Part shown: piece by piece, positions 9,756 through 18,227 of the stretch
Layout: each line of letters opens with the position of its first letter
Numbering within the stretch: the first letter of the stretch is position 1
Origin: a virus
Strand: one strand, 5' to 3'
Length of the DNA stretch: 37,324 nucleotides
IMG/VR virus record: IMGVR_UViG_3300020281_000060
Location: 1-37,324 of that record
Made by a program: the position numbers and the translations under genes
The notes under the pieces: generated by a model
Told to the model about the DNA's origin: nothing
Databases searched by the model: none
What the model saw: only the letters and a program-made list of their open reading frames with translations

Positions 9756-11855
9756 TTAGAAACAGGAGTCGATTTCTGGATAGGTAAACGCATCTATCGG
9801 GTAATTAATTGTATTTATGGTGCCACCACCATAGTTCCAACCACCAAAGTTATAAGGATCAAACCCACTTACGTTAGATGGGTTAGTAATGTAATCAACA
9901 GGATAAACTTTCGGATCAAATAACGTAGGATCGACACCTGGTGGGATTGTTAGTCCATCACTATCAGGTAATACTACAATAGGAACACGAGTCGTACTGT
10001 CAGGGGTATCAGCAATATTTAGCGGTCCAGCACAAACTTTTCCAGTTGCGTAATCTACTGTACCAACTGATGAAGAAAGGATGACCTCTTTTTCATTTCT
10101 ATTAGTAACCATCAACAAGTTACCTTTTCCATCATCACGAAGGTTTACTGGTACTAACGTCTCTGATTGAACTAACGTACCATTAAACACTGCTGATTCA
10201 AGACCACTTGCTTGTTGAGCAGTTGTCAATGAACCCGCTGCCTCACCAGCAGCAATTAAGTCTGCAACTTCTTCGGTATAACCAGTTGCATAGAATGAAC
10301 CAGACTTAACAGATGAAAACTTAGGATCACAACCATCAGAATCACCACCACCCAAATTACTTGGGTCTGTAAGAACATTACCAAAGTCAAGACACTGAGT
10401 AAACACATTACCAAATGTAAATTGATCAAGATTCTGACCAATAGTCATTTGTGTAGTTGTACCAGCAATAGCATTATCAGCAGCGTCAATCATAGAGTTG
10501 AACCTAGACATTTCAAGACGACCACCAAATCGGTCATCTCTATTCTGTGAGTTATACTTGTCAACAGATTTAAGAATAGCAGATGCTAGTTCGTTAGCAG
10601 ATCTAACTGTATTGTTACCATCGTATGATGGATAGATCTTAGGTGACAAGTAGAAAATGCGTGGATCAACTACAACTGGTTGAATCGACGCCATGGAGTA
10701 TGCAAGTAGTTGATTCTGAATACGTTTCTTTGTAGTAGTGTTTAAGTTCACACCAGACTTAGATCTGACTGCGATAAACACTTTACCGTACTCAGGGGGT
10801 GAAAGTTTCTCACCACCATAGGCAGTTACTGCTGCTGCCTGGGGATAGATGTCTTTAACAATGTGAGCATAGTCATTCTCTGTAACTGCTCTGTTCTGCG
10901 TCGAGAATGCCCTAGGAGCGCGGAATTTAACACTTAGGGCAGATTCCCTCTCCTCACCACTTTGACTGCTGTCAATGGTTGCTAGGGACATCTGAGAGGG
11001 TAGTATAGAACGTCCTGTGACGTCTACTGCTTGTCCTATGAAACTAAACTTATTAGCACCGTTTGCTTTTGGTCCGTCAGTTGTAACATAATTCAATACA
11101 ATAAATTCATTGTCAATTAACTTACGTCCCAAAACACCATCACCAAAGATTACCTTATATCTAAGATCTTCTGTCTCTTCTAAGAAGTAAACACGAGAAG
11201 TAGCAGTGAGTTCAGTTACGTTAGATGATATAGAGTATTCATCAATCTCAGCAGACTGTTCATTTGGTTTTACTGATACAGTAAGCAACTCTGTGTCTAC
11301 ACCATCACTAGGAATAATATAGTTTGCTTTCTTTGTATCATCAACTGTATAGTTGTATGTAATGTAGTTACCTTGATAGATGATAAGTTGAGTAAATGTA
11401 GCAAGACCAGTAGTTTGATCTACTGTTGCTTGTGTATCTCTCATCAAAGCATAAGGGAATGTCTCACCATTAATCTCAGAAATGAATACATCACCTTTCT
11501 TGATTGTAATACTGTCAGGATAAGTCTGCCCACCAGGTAAGAGTGATGCCCTTGCAGTAATACGCACACATGCTTTTGATGCTTTGATTGATCTAGGAGT
11601 ATAGTTTATCTGCTTTGCAATTCTTACAACGTTATCTCTTACTGTTGCTGATTCTAGGAATGCTTCGTTCATTGCCATGTTAGCATTGAACGCACTGTAA
11701 TAGGTATTGTACGCTAATGTGTCTAACAAGTATGATGCACTAGATCCTTCAAAGTCATAATCAGTAAACTCAGATCTAGTTCTGAGATATGACTTGATTG
11801 ACTCCTTAATCTCGAAGAAATCTAATGAGGTTAGATTTGATGGTATGGCAGGCAT
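9756..11855 (-). CDS. 6: Baseplate wedge protein gp6 (Baseplate_J family)
   Basis: This 699-aa protein is slightly longer than T4 gp6 (about 660 aa). The N-terminus has the helical start FFEIKESIKSYLRTR and the typical SYLLDTLAYNTYYSAFNANM segment, followed by NEAFLESATVRDNVVRIAKQ. The central Baseplate_J-like region has VYFLEETEDLRYKVIFGDGV, then NRAVTENDYAHIVKDIYPQ. In T4, gp6 forms the ring that joins the wedges of the contractile-tail baseplate. It starts two bases after the gp25 stop and is followed after five bases by the giant structural gene, so the three are very likely one late operon. The last ~170 residues, rich in Gly, Asp and Pro, look lineage-specific. Confidence 0.95.
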   Translation of the reverse strand: MPAIPSNLTSLDFFEIKESIKSYLRTRSEFTDYDFEGSSASYLLDTLAYNTYYSAFNANMAMNEAFLESATVRDNVVRIAKQINYTPRSIKASKACVRITARASLLPGGQTYPDSITIKKGDVFISEINGETFPYALMRDTQATVDQTTGLATFTQLIIYQGNYITYNYTVDDTKKANYIIPSDGVDTELLTVSVKPNEQSAEIDEYSISSNVTELTATSRVYFLEETEDLRYKVIFGDGVLGRKLIDNEFIVLNYVTTDGPKANGANKFSFIGQAVDVTGRSILPSQMSLATIDSSQSGEERESALSVKFRAPRAFSTQNRAVTENDYAHIVKDIYPQAAAVTAYGGEKLSPPEYGKVFIAVRSKSGVNLNTTTKKRIQNQLLAYSMASIQPVVVDPRIFYLSPKIYPSYDGNNTVRSANELASAILKSVDKYNSQNRDDRFGGRLEMSRFNSMIDAADNAIAGTTTQMTIGQNLDQFTFGNVFTQCLDFGNVLTDPSNLGGGDSDGCDPKFSSVKSGSFYATGYTEEVADLIAAGEAAGSLTTAQQASGLESAVFNGTLVQSETLVPVNLRDDGKGNLLMVTNRNEKEVILSSSVGTVDYATGKVCAGPLNIADTPDSTTRVPIVVLPDSDGLTIPPGVDPTLFDPKVYPVDYITNPSNVSGFDPYNFGGWNYGGGTINTINYPIDAFTYPEIDSCF
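9812..9819 (-). promoter_or_regulatory. Weak candidate T4-type late promoter box (CATAAATA)
   Basis: The minus strand reads CATAAATA inside the 3' end of gp6, about 61 nt before the ATG of the giant gene. It fits the NATAAATA late box described for cyanophages, but the spacing is longer than at the two better candidates (26 and 28 nt). It could be chance in AT-rich coding sequence. Confidence 0.3.
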
Positions 11856-11856
11856 G

Positions 11857-12270
11857 TTATGTTCTCTCTAAGAGGAATTCAACCACTTGTGTTTGTGGTT
11901 GTCCGACAATGTTATACTCTAAGGCAACATCAATACTGTTCTCATCCTCTGAAAGTTGCACATCAACATTTACTACCCTGACTCGTGGTTCTAATCGTTC
12001 AATAGTATTGTTGATTTCTGCTTTTAAATCTTCTGCTAAGAATACATCAAAAGGTTCAAAGAGCAGACCCTTCACTCGTGACCCTAAGTTGGGTTGAAAT
12101 GGTCTTTCACCAAAAGTTGTCAGTATCAGGTTACGAACAGACTGCTTAATTGCATTTTCGTTAGTTACCGTAGCAAAGTCATTAGTATTAGGGTTATCAT
12201 CAAATGATATCGCCAAATCCTTGAATTTACGAGATAAGAACTTTTCTGATCGGAACCTGTACGTCGACAT
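11857..12270 (-). CDS. 25: Baseplate wedge protein gp25
   Basis: The 137-aa product matches the gp25/T6SS TssE fold. It has an N-terminal segment with KDLAISFDDNP, the hallmark NENAIKQSVRNLILTTFGER followed by PFQPNLGSRV and LLFEPFD, then a C-terminal beta-rich part (RVRVVNVDVQLSEDEN). In T4, gp25 sits at the wedge-sheath junction and primes sheath polymerisation. It is the first gene behind a good late promoter box and is followed at once by gp6. The length is close to that of T4 gp25 (132 aa). Confidence 0.95.
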   Translation of the reverse strand: MSTYRFRSEKFLSRKFKDLAISFDDNPNTNDFATVTNENAIKQSVRNLILTTFGERPFQPNLGSRVKGLLFEPFDVFLAEDLKAEINNTIERLEPRVRVVNVDVQLSEDENSIDVALEYNIVGQPQTQVVEFLLERT

Positions 12271-12296
12271 TATGACTTATTTAGTCTTTACAGGAT

Positions 12297-12304
12297 TATT
12301 TATA
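12297..12304 (-). promoter_or_regulatory. T4-type late promoter (TATAAATA) for gp25-gp6-giant gene
   Basis: The minus strand carries a perfect TATAAATA, the T4 late box recognised by the gp55-type sigma factor, with 26 nt between it and the gp25 ATG. It lies just after the stop of the 50-aa basic gene, between two genes, where a new transcript would start. Confidence 0.8.
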
Positions 12305-12310
12305 GCACTT

Positions 12311-12463
12311 TTAGCGTCCTTGTCCCCTGTACTTCTTTTTTCGCTTATTTCGTGACGTTGCACTCAATTTTGTGTTTTGTGACTTGCCTTGACGAGTCTT
12401 TTTTGGAATTACCTCCGAAGCAATCTGAGATCCAAATTGACCTGTCTTAGTTCGTACTGCCAT
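12311..12463 (-). CDS. Small basic conserved protein (50 aa)
   Basis: The protein starts MAVRTKTGQFGSQIASEVIP and ends in a very basic tail (SRNKRKKKYRGQGR). About a third of the residues are Lys or Arg. I recall near-identical small proteins beside gp25 in T4-like cyanophages, but know of no assigned function. It lies 20 bases after the PAAR gene and directly before the gp25 late promoter. Its charge suggests binding to DNA, RNA or an acidic virion protein; that is inference. Confidence 0.8.
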   Translation of the reverse strand: MAVRTKTGQFGSQIASEVIPKKTRQGKSQNTKLSATSRNKRKKKYRGQGR

Positions 12464-12483
12464 GTGTTAAAAAATGAAAGTTT

Positions 12484-13017
12484 CTATGATGATAGCACAT
12501 TTGGTGACCCATATGCAACCACACTGTTACATGGATAACTATATGCCAGTGTACCTACCCCCAGAGGGTCTAGAACACGTCCGATTGGTAACTTGGTAGC
12601 GAATACTGTCAACGATGTTGCAAATAGGATTCTCAAATGACCAACACCACCCATATCTTCGATAGTTAGGATACTACAAGGTATAGGAGTCGGAATAGGA
12701 CACAGTGCTTTACCGCATGGGCACATATAGATGACAATGTTCGTACATGGTGAGATGTGTGGTATGAATCTATCACCAAACGTCATTGTCGGCAGTCCAT
12801 TGGTCAACACCATCGCTTTCAGTGGACTAATAGGTCCAAATGGTATCAATGGGGTCGGTGGCCACCAACATGTCCACTCCTTAATCTTAATAGTATAAGG
12901 AATAGGTGGTGATCCGCATGATTGCACTGAATGAACGGTACTAGGAATGCATATACCGTGTCCTGAGCAAGGTAAACCTGTGATTGGTGCTACTGGTAGT
13001 AATATTCCTGCTGGCAT
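12484..13017 (-). CDS. PAAR-domain baseplate spike-tip protein
   Basis: This 177-aa protein is rich in Gly, Pro, Cys and His. PAAR-type elements are visible: MPAGILLPVAPITGLPCSGHG at the start, PLKAMVLTNGLPTMTFGDRF in the centre, and then H and C residues (PHISPC) that could bind the tip metal. PAAR proteins cap the central spike of contractile tails (T4 gp5.4 is the counterpart) and sharpen it for membrane piercing. The gene starts two bases after the stop of the 1364-aa structural gene, so the two are probably translated together. It is longer than a minimal PAAR protein (~95 aa), with about 70 extra residues at the C-terminus. Confidence 0.85.
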   Translation of the reverse strand: MPAGILLPVAPITGLPCSGHGICIPSTVHSVQSCGSPPIPYTIKIKEWTCWWPPTPLIPFGPISPLKAMVLTNGLPTMTFGDRFIPHISPCTNIVIYMCPCGKALCPIPTPIPCSILTIEDMGGVGHLRILFATSLTVFATKLPIGRVLDPLGVGTLAYSYPCNSVVAYGSPNVLSS

Positions 13018-13019
13018 GG

Positions 13020-16000
13020 TTATAAGAGGTCTGATGCTGGGTTGGTTGAGAAATCGGAAACTGGATTGTTTGCAATTTCTGCTTCATAGTCAAATTCTGG
13101 GTCATAGAGTTCTTGCCATGAGTCATCCTCAAACTCTATGTCACTAATATCGCGACTCTGCGCTTTTAGTAGTTCAACATCACCTGGATCATACGATGCC
13201 TTATGAACTTTGCGTCGTTTTAGTGGAGGTTGTGGATTTAGCGTCTCATTAGACGATCCAAACGCTGCACCTTCGCAATCAGTGTAATACGGATTGCCCA
13301 TATTCTGTACTGCTTGCCCAAATGCGATATTAGTGCCTGTATTCCAGTTCTTAACATTCATAGTTCCGCTATATGGACCCATACGCATACCAAGTTGCGT
13401 AAACAATCGCGGATCAACTGCAATACTAACGTCATTGACGTATTCAAGACCGCATGCATTATTATTATTGAATCCAGAGGTTCCGTATTGGTAACTTAGA
13501 GACCCTGTGCATGGACTAGACCCGCAAGTGTACCCATTGTACAGTCCACTGCTTGTCCAGTACCCTCCTCCTGCGGTTTTACCTTGCGAACCATTATTAT
13601 TGTAGTACGCAGAGTAAACATCAAGCACTCCGTTCGCATTATTAGAGTGTCTAAGGTATGTATCCCAACATTCGTTCGGAGGAACCCCACCAGACAGCGG
13701 AGAAACGGAAATTACGTTAAATGTATTGAAGGATTGTGAAGATCCTCCGTTAGTATTGGTAATAGTCTTACTAGAATGCTGGAAATTGTTTCCTAACCAC
13801 ACTCCGAGTTGATCAGTTTCGGAAAAATCACCCGCAGACCAGTCAAATGTGTTTTCGTCTAATCCAACAGGAACAAAAATCACGTCATTTCCAGAATTTG
13901 CCCAATAACAGCGTCCTTCAATTCCCTGACGAGAGCATCTCCACATTTTTTTGATTCCACCGCTGTCAACAACAGGTCTTGTAGGTTGAATTGTGGGTCT
14001 TGGAAGTTTTTGTAGGAATTCCATGAACTGTTCACCTTGTGAACCTGTTGTTTTACCCTCAACAGAGAGTGAAACCTTGAAAGATGCGTTGTCACCGTCC
14101 GCTGCACAGTACTTATAGATCATCCATCCATAATTTCGACCATTATCGGCATCAACGTAAGGACAAGGTAGGTCTTGTAAGCGAATTACAGTCTTAAACT
14201 TGGGTTGAGCGATAGAAATACACTCATCACCACTATTCCACCCATAGAGGTCGCTTAGAGACGTGCTAGAATCGTCTGTAAGGGTCGCTCCTTGCTTTAA
14301 ATTACGATACTGGTTCTCCATAAACTCCTTCATAGGAGTATTAACCTCTACAATACCCGAAACAGTCTCTACTGGGAACAATGCTTCACCTACAATCCCA
14401 GGAATTTCGATATTTACACACCCTGCTGGTAGGTTGTTGCATAGTTTTGTCTTTTCGTTTGAATCAGGGTCTGTCATTTTGACATAACCAGTCGGATATT
14501 CAGCAGTAAACCCTTCCATCATGTTTTCAAACGACCCTATGACACCATCATCCATGATATTCAACTGATTTTCCTTGGTTCCTGCCTTCTCACGGACAGT
14601 TCCTTTCATTCCAGTGATCTCTTGGTTGCCAGATGTGGGTGTTACACCTGTTCCGCGCATCAATTCGGTAGTATCATCTGTTCTTTCGGAGGGATCGATA
14701 GCATTTTTGTATCCTTTCTGATGACTGCGGGTGTTTGGACCCCTCATTTTGTATTGTTCGTCGTCTGTTTCCGTTATCCAGACCTTCGGACGACGGTTTG
14801 GATCGGTATCATACCCAAATCCGCGATCTCTAATCACGATTTCATCAACAGCACCGTCATCTGTGAGTGATAATACCTCTACTTTCGCTTGTCTGAACTT
14901 TCCTTTGCGTCTATGCTCCGCTGAAATGGTCCTTACCTTGCTTCTGTCGATCATTTGCGGACTAACTTCGTCTGGTTCTGCGTCCTGATCCGCACCAACT
15001 ACCTGTGTATCGCTGTTATTACCATAAGGAACCTTAGTTTGACGCTCGTCCATGTCACTTTCTATGCTTCTTTCGGAGTCTCTCTGGTTCTCTTTGATGG
15101 TATTGAAGGTAAAATTGTGTTTTGTACCGTCAGGATTGTCCAATGTGGAGGTTGGAGAGCGTAATGGAGCACCTTCCCACCCATCTAACTGGTGCATATT
15201 CTCTTTTACGTTGTCCATTGCACCCCTTTCAGTCAGTTGTGCGGGTTCTTCGATGACAATTTTCGGATTTGTGTACCCTCTTCCTCCATTTACGATCAAG
15301 ATTGACTCAATCTCTCCGTTTTTATTAACACTACACTCCACTTCTGCTAGGTCAATCGTCTGTTTTGACACTAATGCGGTCTTATCTATCTCTACTTTGT
15401 AATAAGATATGCGTTTTGGGAACTCATACACCCCAAAGAACCCTGCTTTATCAGGAATTCCGTAACCACATATGACTTGTGCCTCTTTTCCGTTCTCTCC
15501 ATTCGCAGTTATGACCTGTTGATAGGTAAATTTCTTGCCACTACCCTTCAATTCCATGTAACCCGCACGCAATTTGTTACCAAAGTATGCAACTTCGGTG
15601 ATTTCCCACCCATTTACAGTGTCACCTAACGCAAAATTGTCTCCATTGCGGGTTGTGTAACGGAATAGTATACGTTTTGTCTCAGTATCTACTGTTTTGA
15701 ACGACTCATTGATGCCAGATCCTGCACTAGAACCTGTCAAACTCATTTTAGAGCGAGTAGTTTTCCAAGAATCCTCTCTAATCTCATAAAAATGAGAGTA
15801 ATAGTCGTAAGTAAGGAGTGATTCATTACAAAAACAGTTACTACCCGACCCTTGGTTAGGACAACAGTTACGATTTGAGGTCGCATACTGGATTCCGAAG
15901 ATAGGACCCTTCCATGGATACGATGTATCGTACACATAGTAAGCAAATTGACTGTCAAAGAGAGTATGAAACTCCAAATATCTCGGAACTGCTGCTTTAA

Positions 16001-17114
16001 CTGCTCCACTTTTACCATACACCCACTCAAAATATGCGTCAGTGTTTAAATTTGGACAAAGAGTCGGATCTCCCCAACCAAAATTAGGGAACGCAGACGT
16101 AGATGGAGTTCCTCTCCAACGATTATTACGTCTTTGTGTCGGTGTTGGGTTCAGTGGTCCTGCATTTGCATCATATTGATACTCATAATTCTTCTGTGTA
16201 TAGATTCCTGCACCTGTTGCGTCCCAATTATACCATCCTGCTCTTGTTCCATAGGTCACTGGACTACCATAACCAGTAGGTCCGATGATTCCTTGGTCTC
16301 TTAATGTCTTTCTGTTACCTTGTCCGAGGTCTTCAATGAAAACATAACCGACAATACCCACATATTGATACTCTTCATCACGAGGATCCCTTGGATTGGG
16401 TACTCCTGCTACATCTTTTTGTAGATTTACTTCTTGTGTAGGGTCTGCTGTATAGAAGTGATCTCTCTTTCTGTTGTTTGTGTCCCTATAATACTCATAT
16501 AATGGAACTGCTACTTCATTTGTATCAGCATACGGTGCTGCATTTGAAGCAGATGTAAAAATATATCCAACTATGCCTATATTTGTATATCCACTTAGGT
16601 ATGAAGTTGCTGTGCTGAGTGCACTATCGTTGAGATTGCTGTTATACCAATGGTATAGAGCAGCAGTTCCTGACTTGCTAGTCAGTGACATGTAGAATAC
16701 AGGTTCACCGCTTCGTGGTTCTTTGTTATATGCATGTGCTACTTGCTTACTACCTGTACCACGAGACTCACCAGGGAAGTCATCAGGCCATCTGAGTTCA
16801 GATGTCTTGACATACTTATGATCTCTATTGGTTCCGTCAGCACGATAGAACCTATGAAACCCTACTCGTTCATTATCACAGTTACCTACACATATCTCTT
16901 CTTGGTCGCCAATATAATATGCCTTGTCCTGACCGAAGATACTAGAACCTGGTCCTTCGTCATTAAAGGTAATGTTATAATTGGTGCCAGGTCCCGAATG
17001 GAACTTGTGTGACTTATATCTACTAGAACTAGGTCTCTGCCAAGTCTGCTGATATTCGCCTCCTGCATCTACGTTCGGGAATCCTCTACCTGTTTCGAGG
17101 ATGTATATTGCCAT
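13020..17114 (-). CDS. Large virion structural protein with DUF5648-like repeats (1364 aa)
   Basis: The first ~300 residues hold repeats of the type 'LYxYY...DHFYT...GYVF': FHRFYRADGTNRDHKYV, ALYHWYNSNLND then NIGIVGYIF, and PLYEYYRDTNNRKRDHFYT then YVGIVGYVF. These resemble DUF5648 repeats of secreted and surface proteins. Two GYT-type units (NKNGEIESILIVNGGRGYT near 600 and VDEIVIRDRGFGYD near 770) are the kind of unit repeated in the giant gene. A Cys-rich patch lies near 425, the region near 1190-1290 is rich in Asn and Gly, and the C-terminal tail is acidic. Immediate coupling to the PAAR gene suggests a baseplate hub or tail-tip role, possibly host contact. I cannot assign a T4 counterpart. 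An internal late box upstream suggests separate late expression. Confidence 0.85.
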   Translation of the reverse strand: MAIYILETGRGFPNVDAGGEYQQTWQRPSSSRYKSHKFHSGPGTNYNITFNDEGPGSSIFGQDKAYYIGDQEEICVGNCDNERVGFHRFYRADGTNRDHKYVKTSELRWPDDFPGESRGTGSKQVAHAYNKEPRSGEPVFYMSLTSKSGTAALYHWYNSNLNDSALSTATSYLSGYTNIGIVGYIFTSASNAAPYADTNEVAVPLYEYYRDTNNRKRDHFYTADPTQEVNLQKDVAGVPNPRDPRDEEYQYVGIVGYVFIEDLGQGNRKTLRDQGIIGPTGYGSPVTYGTRAGWYNWDATGAGIYTQKNYEYQYDANAGPLNPTPTQRRNNRWRGTPSTSAFPNFGWGDPTLCPNLNTDAYFEWVYGKSGAVKAAVPRYLEFHTLFDSQFAYYVYDTSYPWKGPIFGIQYATSNRNCCPNQGSGSNCFCNESLLTYDYYSHFYEIREDSWKTTRSKMSLTGSSAGSGINESFKTVDTETKRILFRYTTRNGDNFALGDTVNGWEITEVAYFGNKLRAGYMELKGSGKKFTYQQVITANGENGKEAQVICGYGIPDKAGFFGVYEFPKRISYYKVEIDKTALVSKQTIDLAEVECSVNKNGEIESILIVNGGRGYTNPKIVIEEPAQLTERGAMDNVKENMHQLDGWEGAPLRSPTSTLDNPDGTKHNFTFNTIKENQRDSERSIESDMDERQTKVPYGNNSDTQVVGADQDAEPDEVSPQMIDRSKVRTISAEHRRKGKFRQAKVEVLSLTDDGAVDEIVIRDRGFGYDTDPNRRPKVWITETDDEQYKMRGPNTRSHQKGYKNAIDPSERTDDTTELMRGTGVTPTSGNQEITGMKGTVREKAGTKENQLNIMDDGVIGSFENMMEGFTAEYPTGYVKMTDPDSNEKTKLCNNLPAGCVNIEIPGIVGEALFPVETVSGIVEVNTPMKEFMENQYRNLKQGATLTDDSSTSLSDLYGWNSGDECISIAQPKFKTVIRLQDLPCPYVDADNGRNYGWMIYKYCAADGDNASFKVSLSVEGKTTGSQGEQFMEFLQKLPRPTIQPTRPVVDSGGIKKMWRCSRQGIEGRCYWANSGNDVIFVPVGLDENTFDWSAGDFSETDQLGVWLGNNFQHSSKTITNTNGGSSQSFNTFNVISVSPLSGGVPPNECWDTYLRHSNNANGVLDVYSAYYNNNGSQGKTAGGGYWTSSGLYNGYTCGSSPCTGSLSYQYGTSGFNNNNACGLEYVNDVSIAVDPRLFTQLGMRMGPYSGTMNVKNWNTGTNIAFGQAVQNMGNPYYTDCEGAAFGSSNETLNPQPPLKRRKVHKASYDPGDVELLKAQSRDISDIEFEDDSWQELYDPEFDYEAEIANNPVSDFSTNPASDLL

Positions 17115-17353
17115 TAAAGATTATCAACACGGTCTTCCAACATATTTATCTTCATATACAGATCATCTAAAAGTTCCCTCATATTGAGGTGATCTTCGTA
17201 ACCTTCTGGTTTGTACTTGATCATGTCTGATCCTGGTGGGGGCATTCTACCCATAGCACTTTCTAGGACATTCAGACGCTGTGCCAAGTTCTCCAATGCC
17301 TTGGAGATCATATCCATGTGTTCTTTGTAAGCGTTTAGGAATTCTTCGTTCAT
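17114..17353 (-). CDS. Small coiled-coil protein (79 aa), function unknown
   Basis: The sequence is almost wholly helical, with heptad-like hydrophobics in two blocks: MISKALENLAQRLNVLESAM and MRELLDDLYMKINMLEDRV. A short Pro/Gly linker (RMPPPGS) separates them. The start codon overlaps the stop of the upstream oxygenase gene (TAATG), and its own stop overlaps the start of the 1364-aa gene. The position suggests a chaperone or a small trimeric virion component for the structural protein; this is inference. Confidence 0.75.
   Translation of the reverse strand: MNEEFLNAYKEHMDMISKALENLAQRLNVLESAMGRMPPPGSDMIKYKPEGYEDHLNMRELLDDLYMKINMLEDRVDNL
17143..17150 (-). promoter_or_regulatory. Candidate late promoter (GATAAATA) for the 1364-aa structural gene and PAAR
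   Basis: GATAAATA on the minus strand fits the cyanophage NATAAATA late box. It is 28 nt before the ATG of the 1364-aa gene, almost the same spacing as at gp25 (26 nt). It lies inside the 79-aa gene upstream. The matching spacing is the main support. Confidence 0.55.
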
Positions 17354-18027
17354 TATTTAAAAGGAATAGACATCATCATTTCATTGGAGGGTGAGTTCTT
17401 CTTGCAGTAGTCCATACCCTCAGTAGTGTATATATCCCATGCAAGTGCCACTCGTCTGTACTTCACAGTCAATACCTTGTGTTCTACCCATGATGGGAAG
17501 ATACATGTTTGTCCTGCTATTGGTTGTGGAATAAAGTTACCACCATACAGACTATACCCAGGGATATAGTATTCAGTTCCCTGCTGACTATCCTGTAACA
17601 ACAAGTTACCCGACAGGTAAGTATTCTCATGAATACTATGATGGTGAGTCGGTAGGTGTTGACCAGGTTCTAGTTTGTGTAACCATCCACGAATCCAGAG
17701 ATCCTCGGGTAGGTCATGACCCAGTGCTTTACAGAACTCCCAAGTCATATACCTGATTTCCCGAAGGAGGTTATTTTTTGATTGATACTCAGTGAAGAAG
17801 TTATAAGTTGACCATGGGCGGTTTACTACATGATCACAATCTTCAAGGATTTTTTCACACTTCTTCTTATCAATCTTATCCAACCACATCGGGCAGTCAA
17901 ACCTTGGAGCAAAAGGAGTTTTAGGTTCCCAACTCCTAAAATGATACATCCTAGGGTCAACGTGTTTAACCCTCCCCGCACATGCTTCGACTCCGAACCA
18001 CGTCATTTCTTGTTTCACTGATTTCAT
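17353..18027 (-). CDS. Putative 2-oxoglutarate/Fe(II)-dependent oxygenase (HxH type)
   Basis: The 224-aa protein has the core of the 2OG-FeII_Oxy_5-like family (PF13759 as I recall). WLHKLEPGQHLPTHHHS is followed by LSGNLLL, then GQTCIFPSWVEHKV and the late Arg-containing strand RRVALAWDI. The putative metal ligands are the H-x-H in THHHS and the H of VEHKV; HxH takes the place of the classical HxD. The substrate is unknown. Unlike the other oxygenases here it sits among late structural genes, which hints at a virion protein or late host target. It is translationally coupled to the coiled-coil gene. Confidence 0.8.
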   Translation of the reverse strand: MKSVKQEMTWFGVEACAGRVKHVDPRMYHFRSWEPKTPFAPRFDCPMWLDKIDKKKCEKILEDCDHVVNRPWSTYNFFTEYQSKNNLLREIRYMTWEFCKALGHDLPEDLWIRGWLHKLEPGQHLPTHHHSIHENTYLSGNLLLQDSQQGTEYYIPGYSLYGGNFIPQPIAGQTCIFPSWVEHKVLTVKYRRVALAWDIYTTEGMDYCKKNSPSNEMMMSIPFK

Positions 18028-18038
18028 AGTTTTAGAGA

Positions 18039-18227
18039 TTATTTTTCTGCTTTGCGTAATATAATCGACCCATCGAGTTCCTCAGTATATTCTATTTCGG
18101 TTCCTTCGTACCATCCCAACTCATTCATTAACTCTGCTGGGAAGGTAATCGACATGTCACCGAAGTCATCAACCTCAACAGGTAATGTAAATCGTCTACT
18201 CATAGACTCTAAATGTAGTGTCATCAT
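18039..18227 (-). CDS. AbrB/SpoVT-like small DNA-binding-fold protein
   Basis: The 62-aa protein carries a swapped-hairpin AbrB pattern: FTLPVEVDDFGDMSITFPAE, then ELGWYEGTEIEYTEE and SIILRK. AbrB/MazE-type domains bind DNA as dimers and often act as transition regulators or antitoxins. No toxin gene is next to it. It starts at a TAATG overlap with the endopeptidase stop; an internal ATG (MSRRFTL) is also possible. It may be a phage regulator of late genes, but this is inference. Confidence 0.65.
   Translation of the reverse strand: MMTLHLESMSRRFTLPVEVDDFGDMSITFPAELMNELGWYEGTEIEYTEELDGSIILRKAEK

Noticed and set aside
9756-11855. Minus-strand 61-aa frame within gp6 (10256-10441)
   Set aside because: Out-of-frame shadow of gp6 with no ribosome-binding site or domain.
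11894-11901. CAACCACA copy inside gp25 (and another at 33886-33893 inside an oxygenase gene)
   Set aside because: Both lie inside well-supported coding sequence and are not near a gene start, so they look like chance matches.
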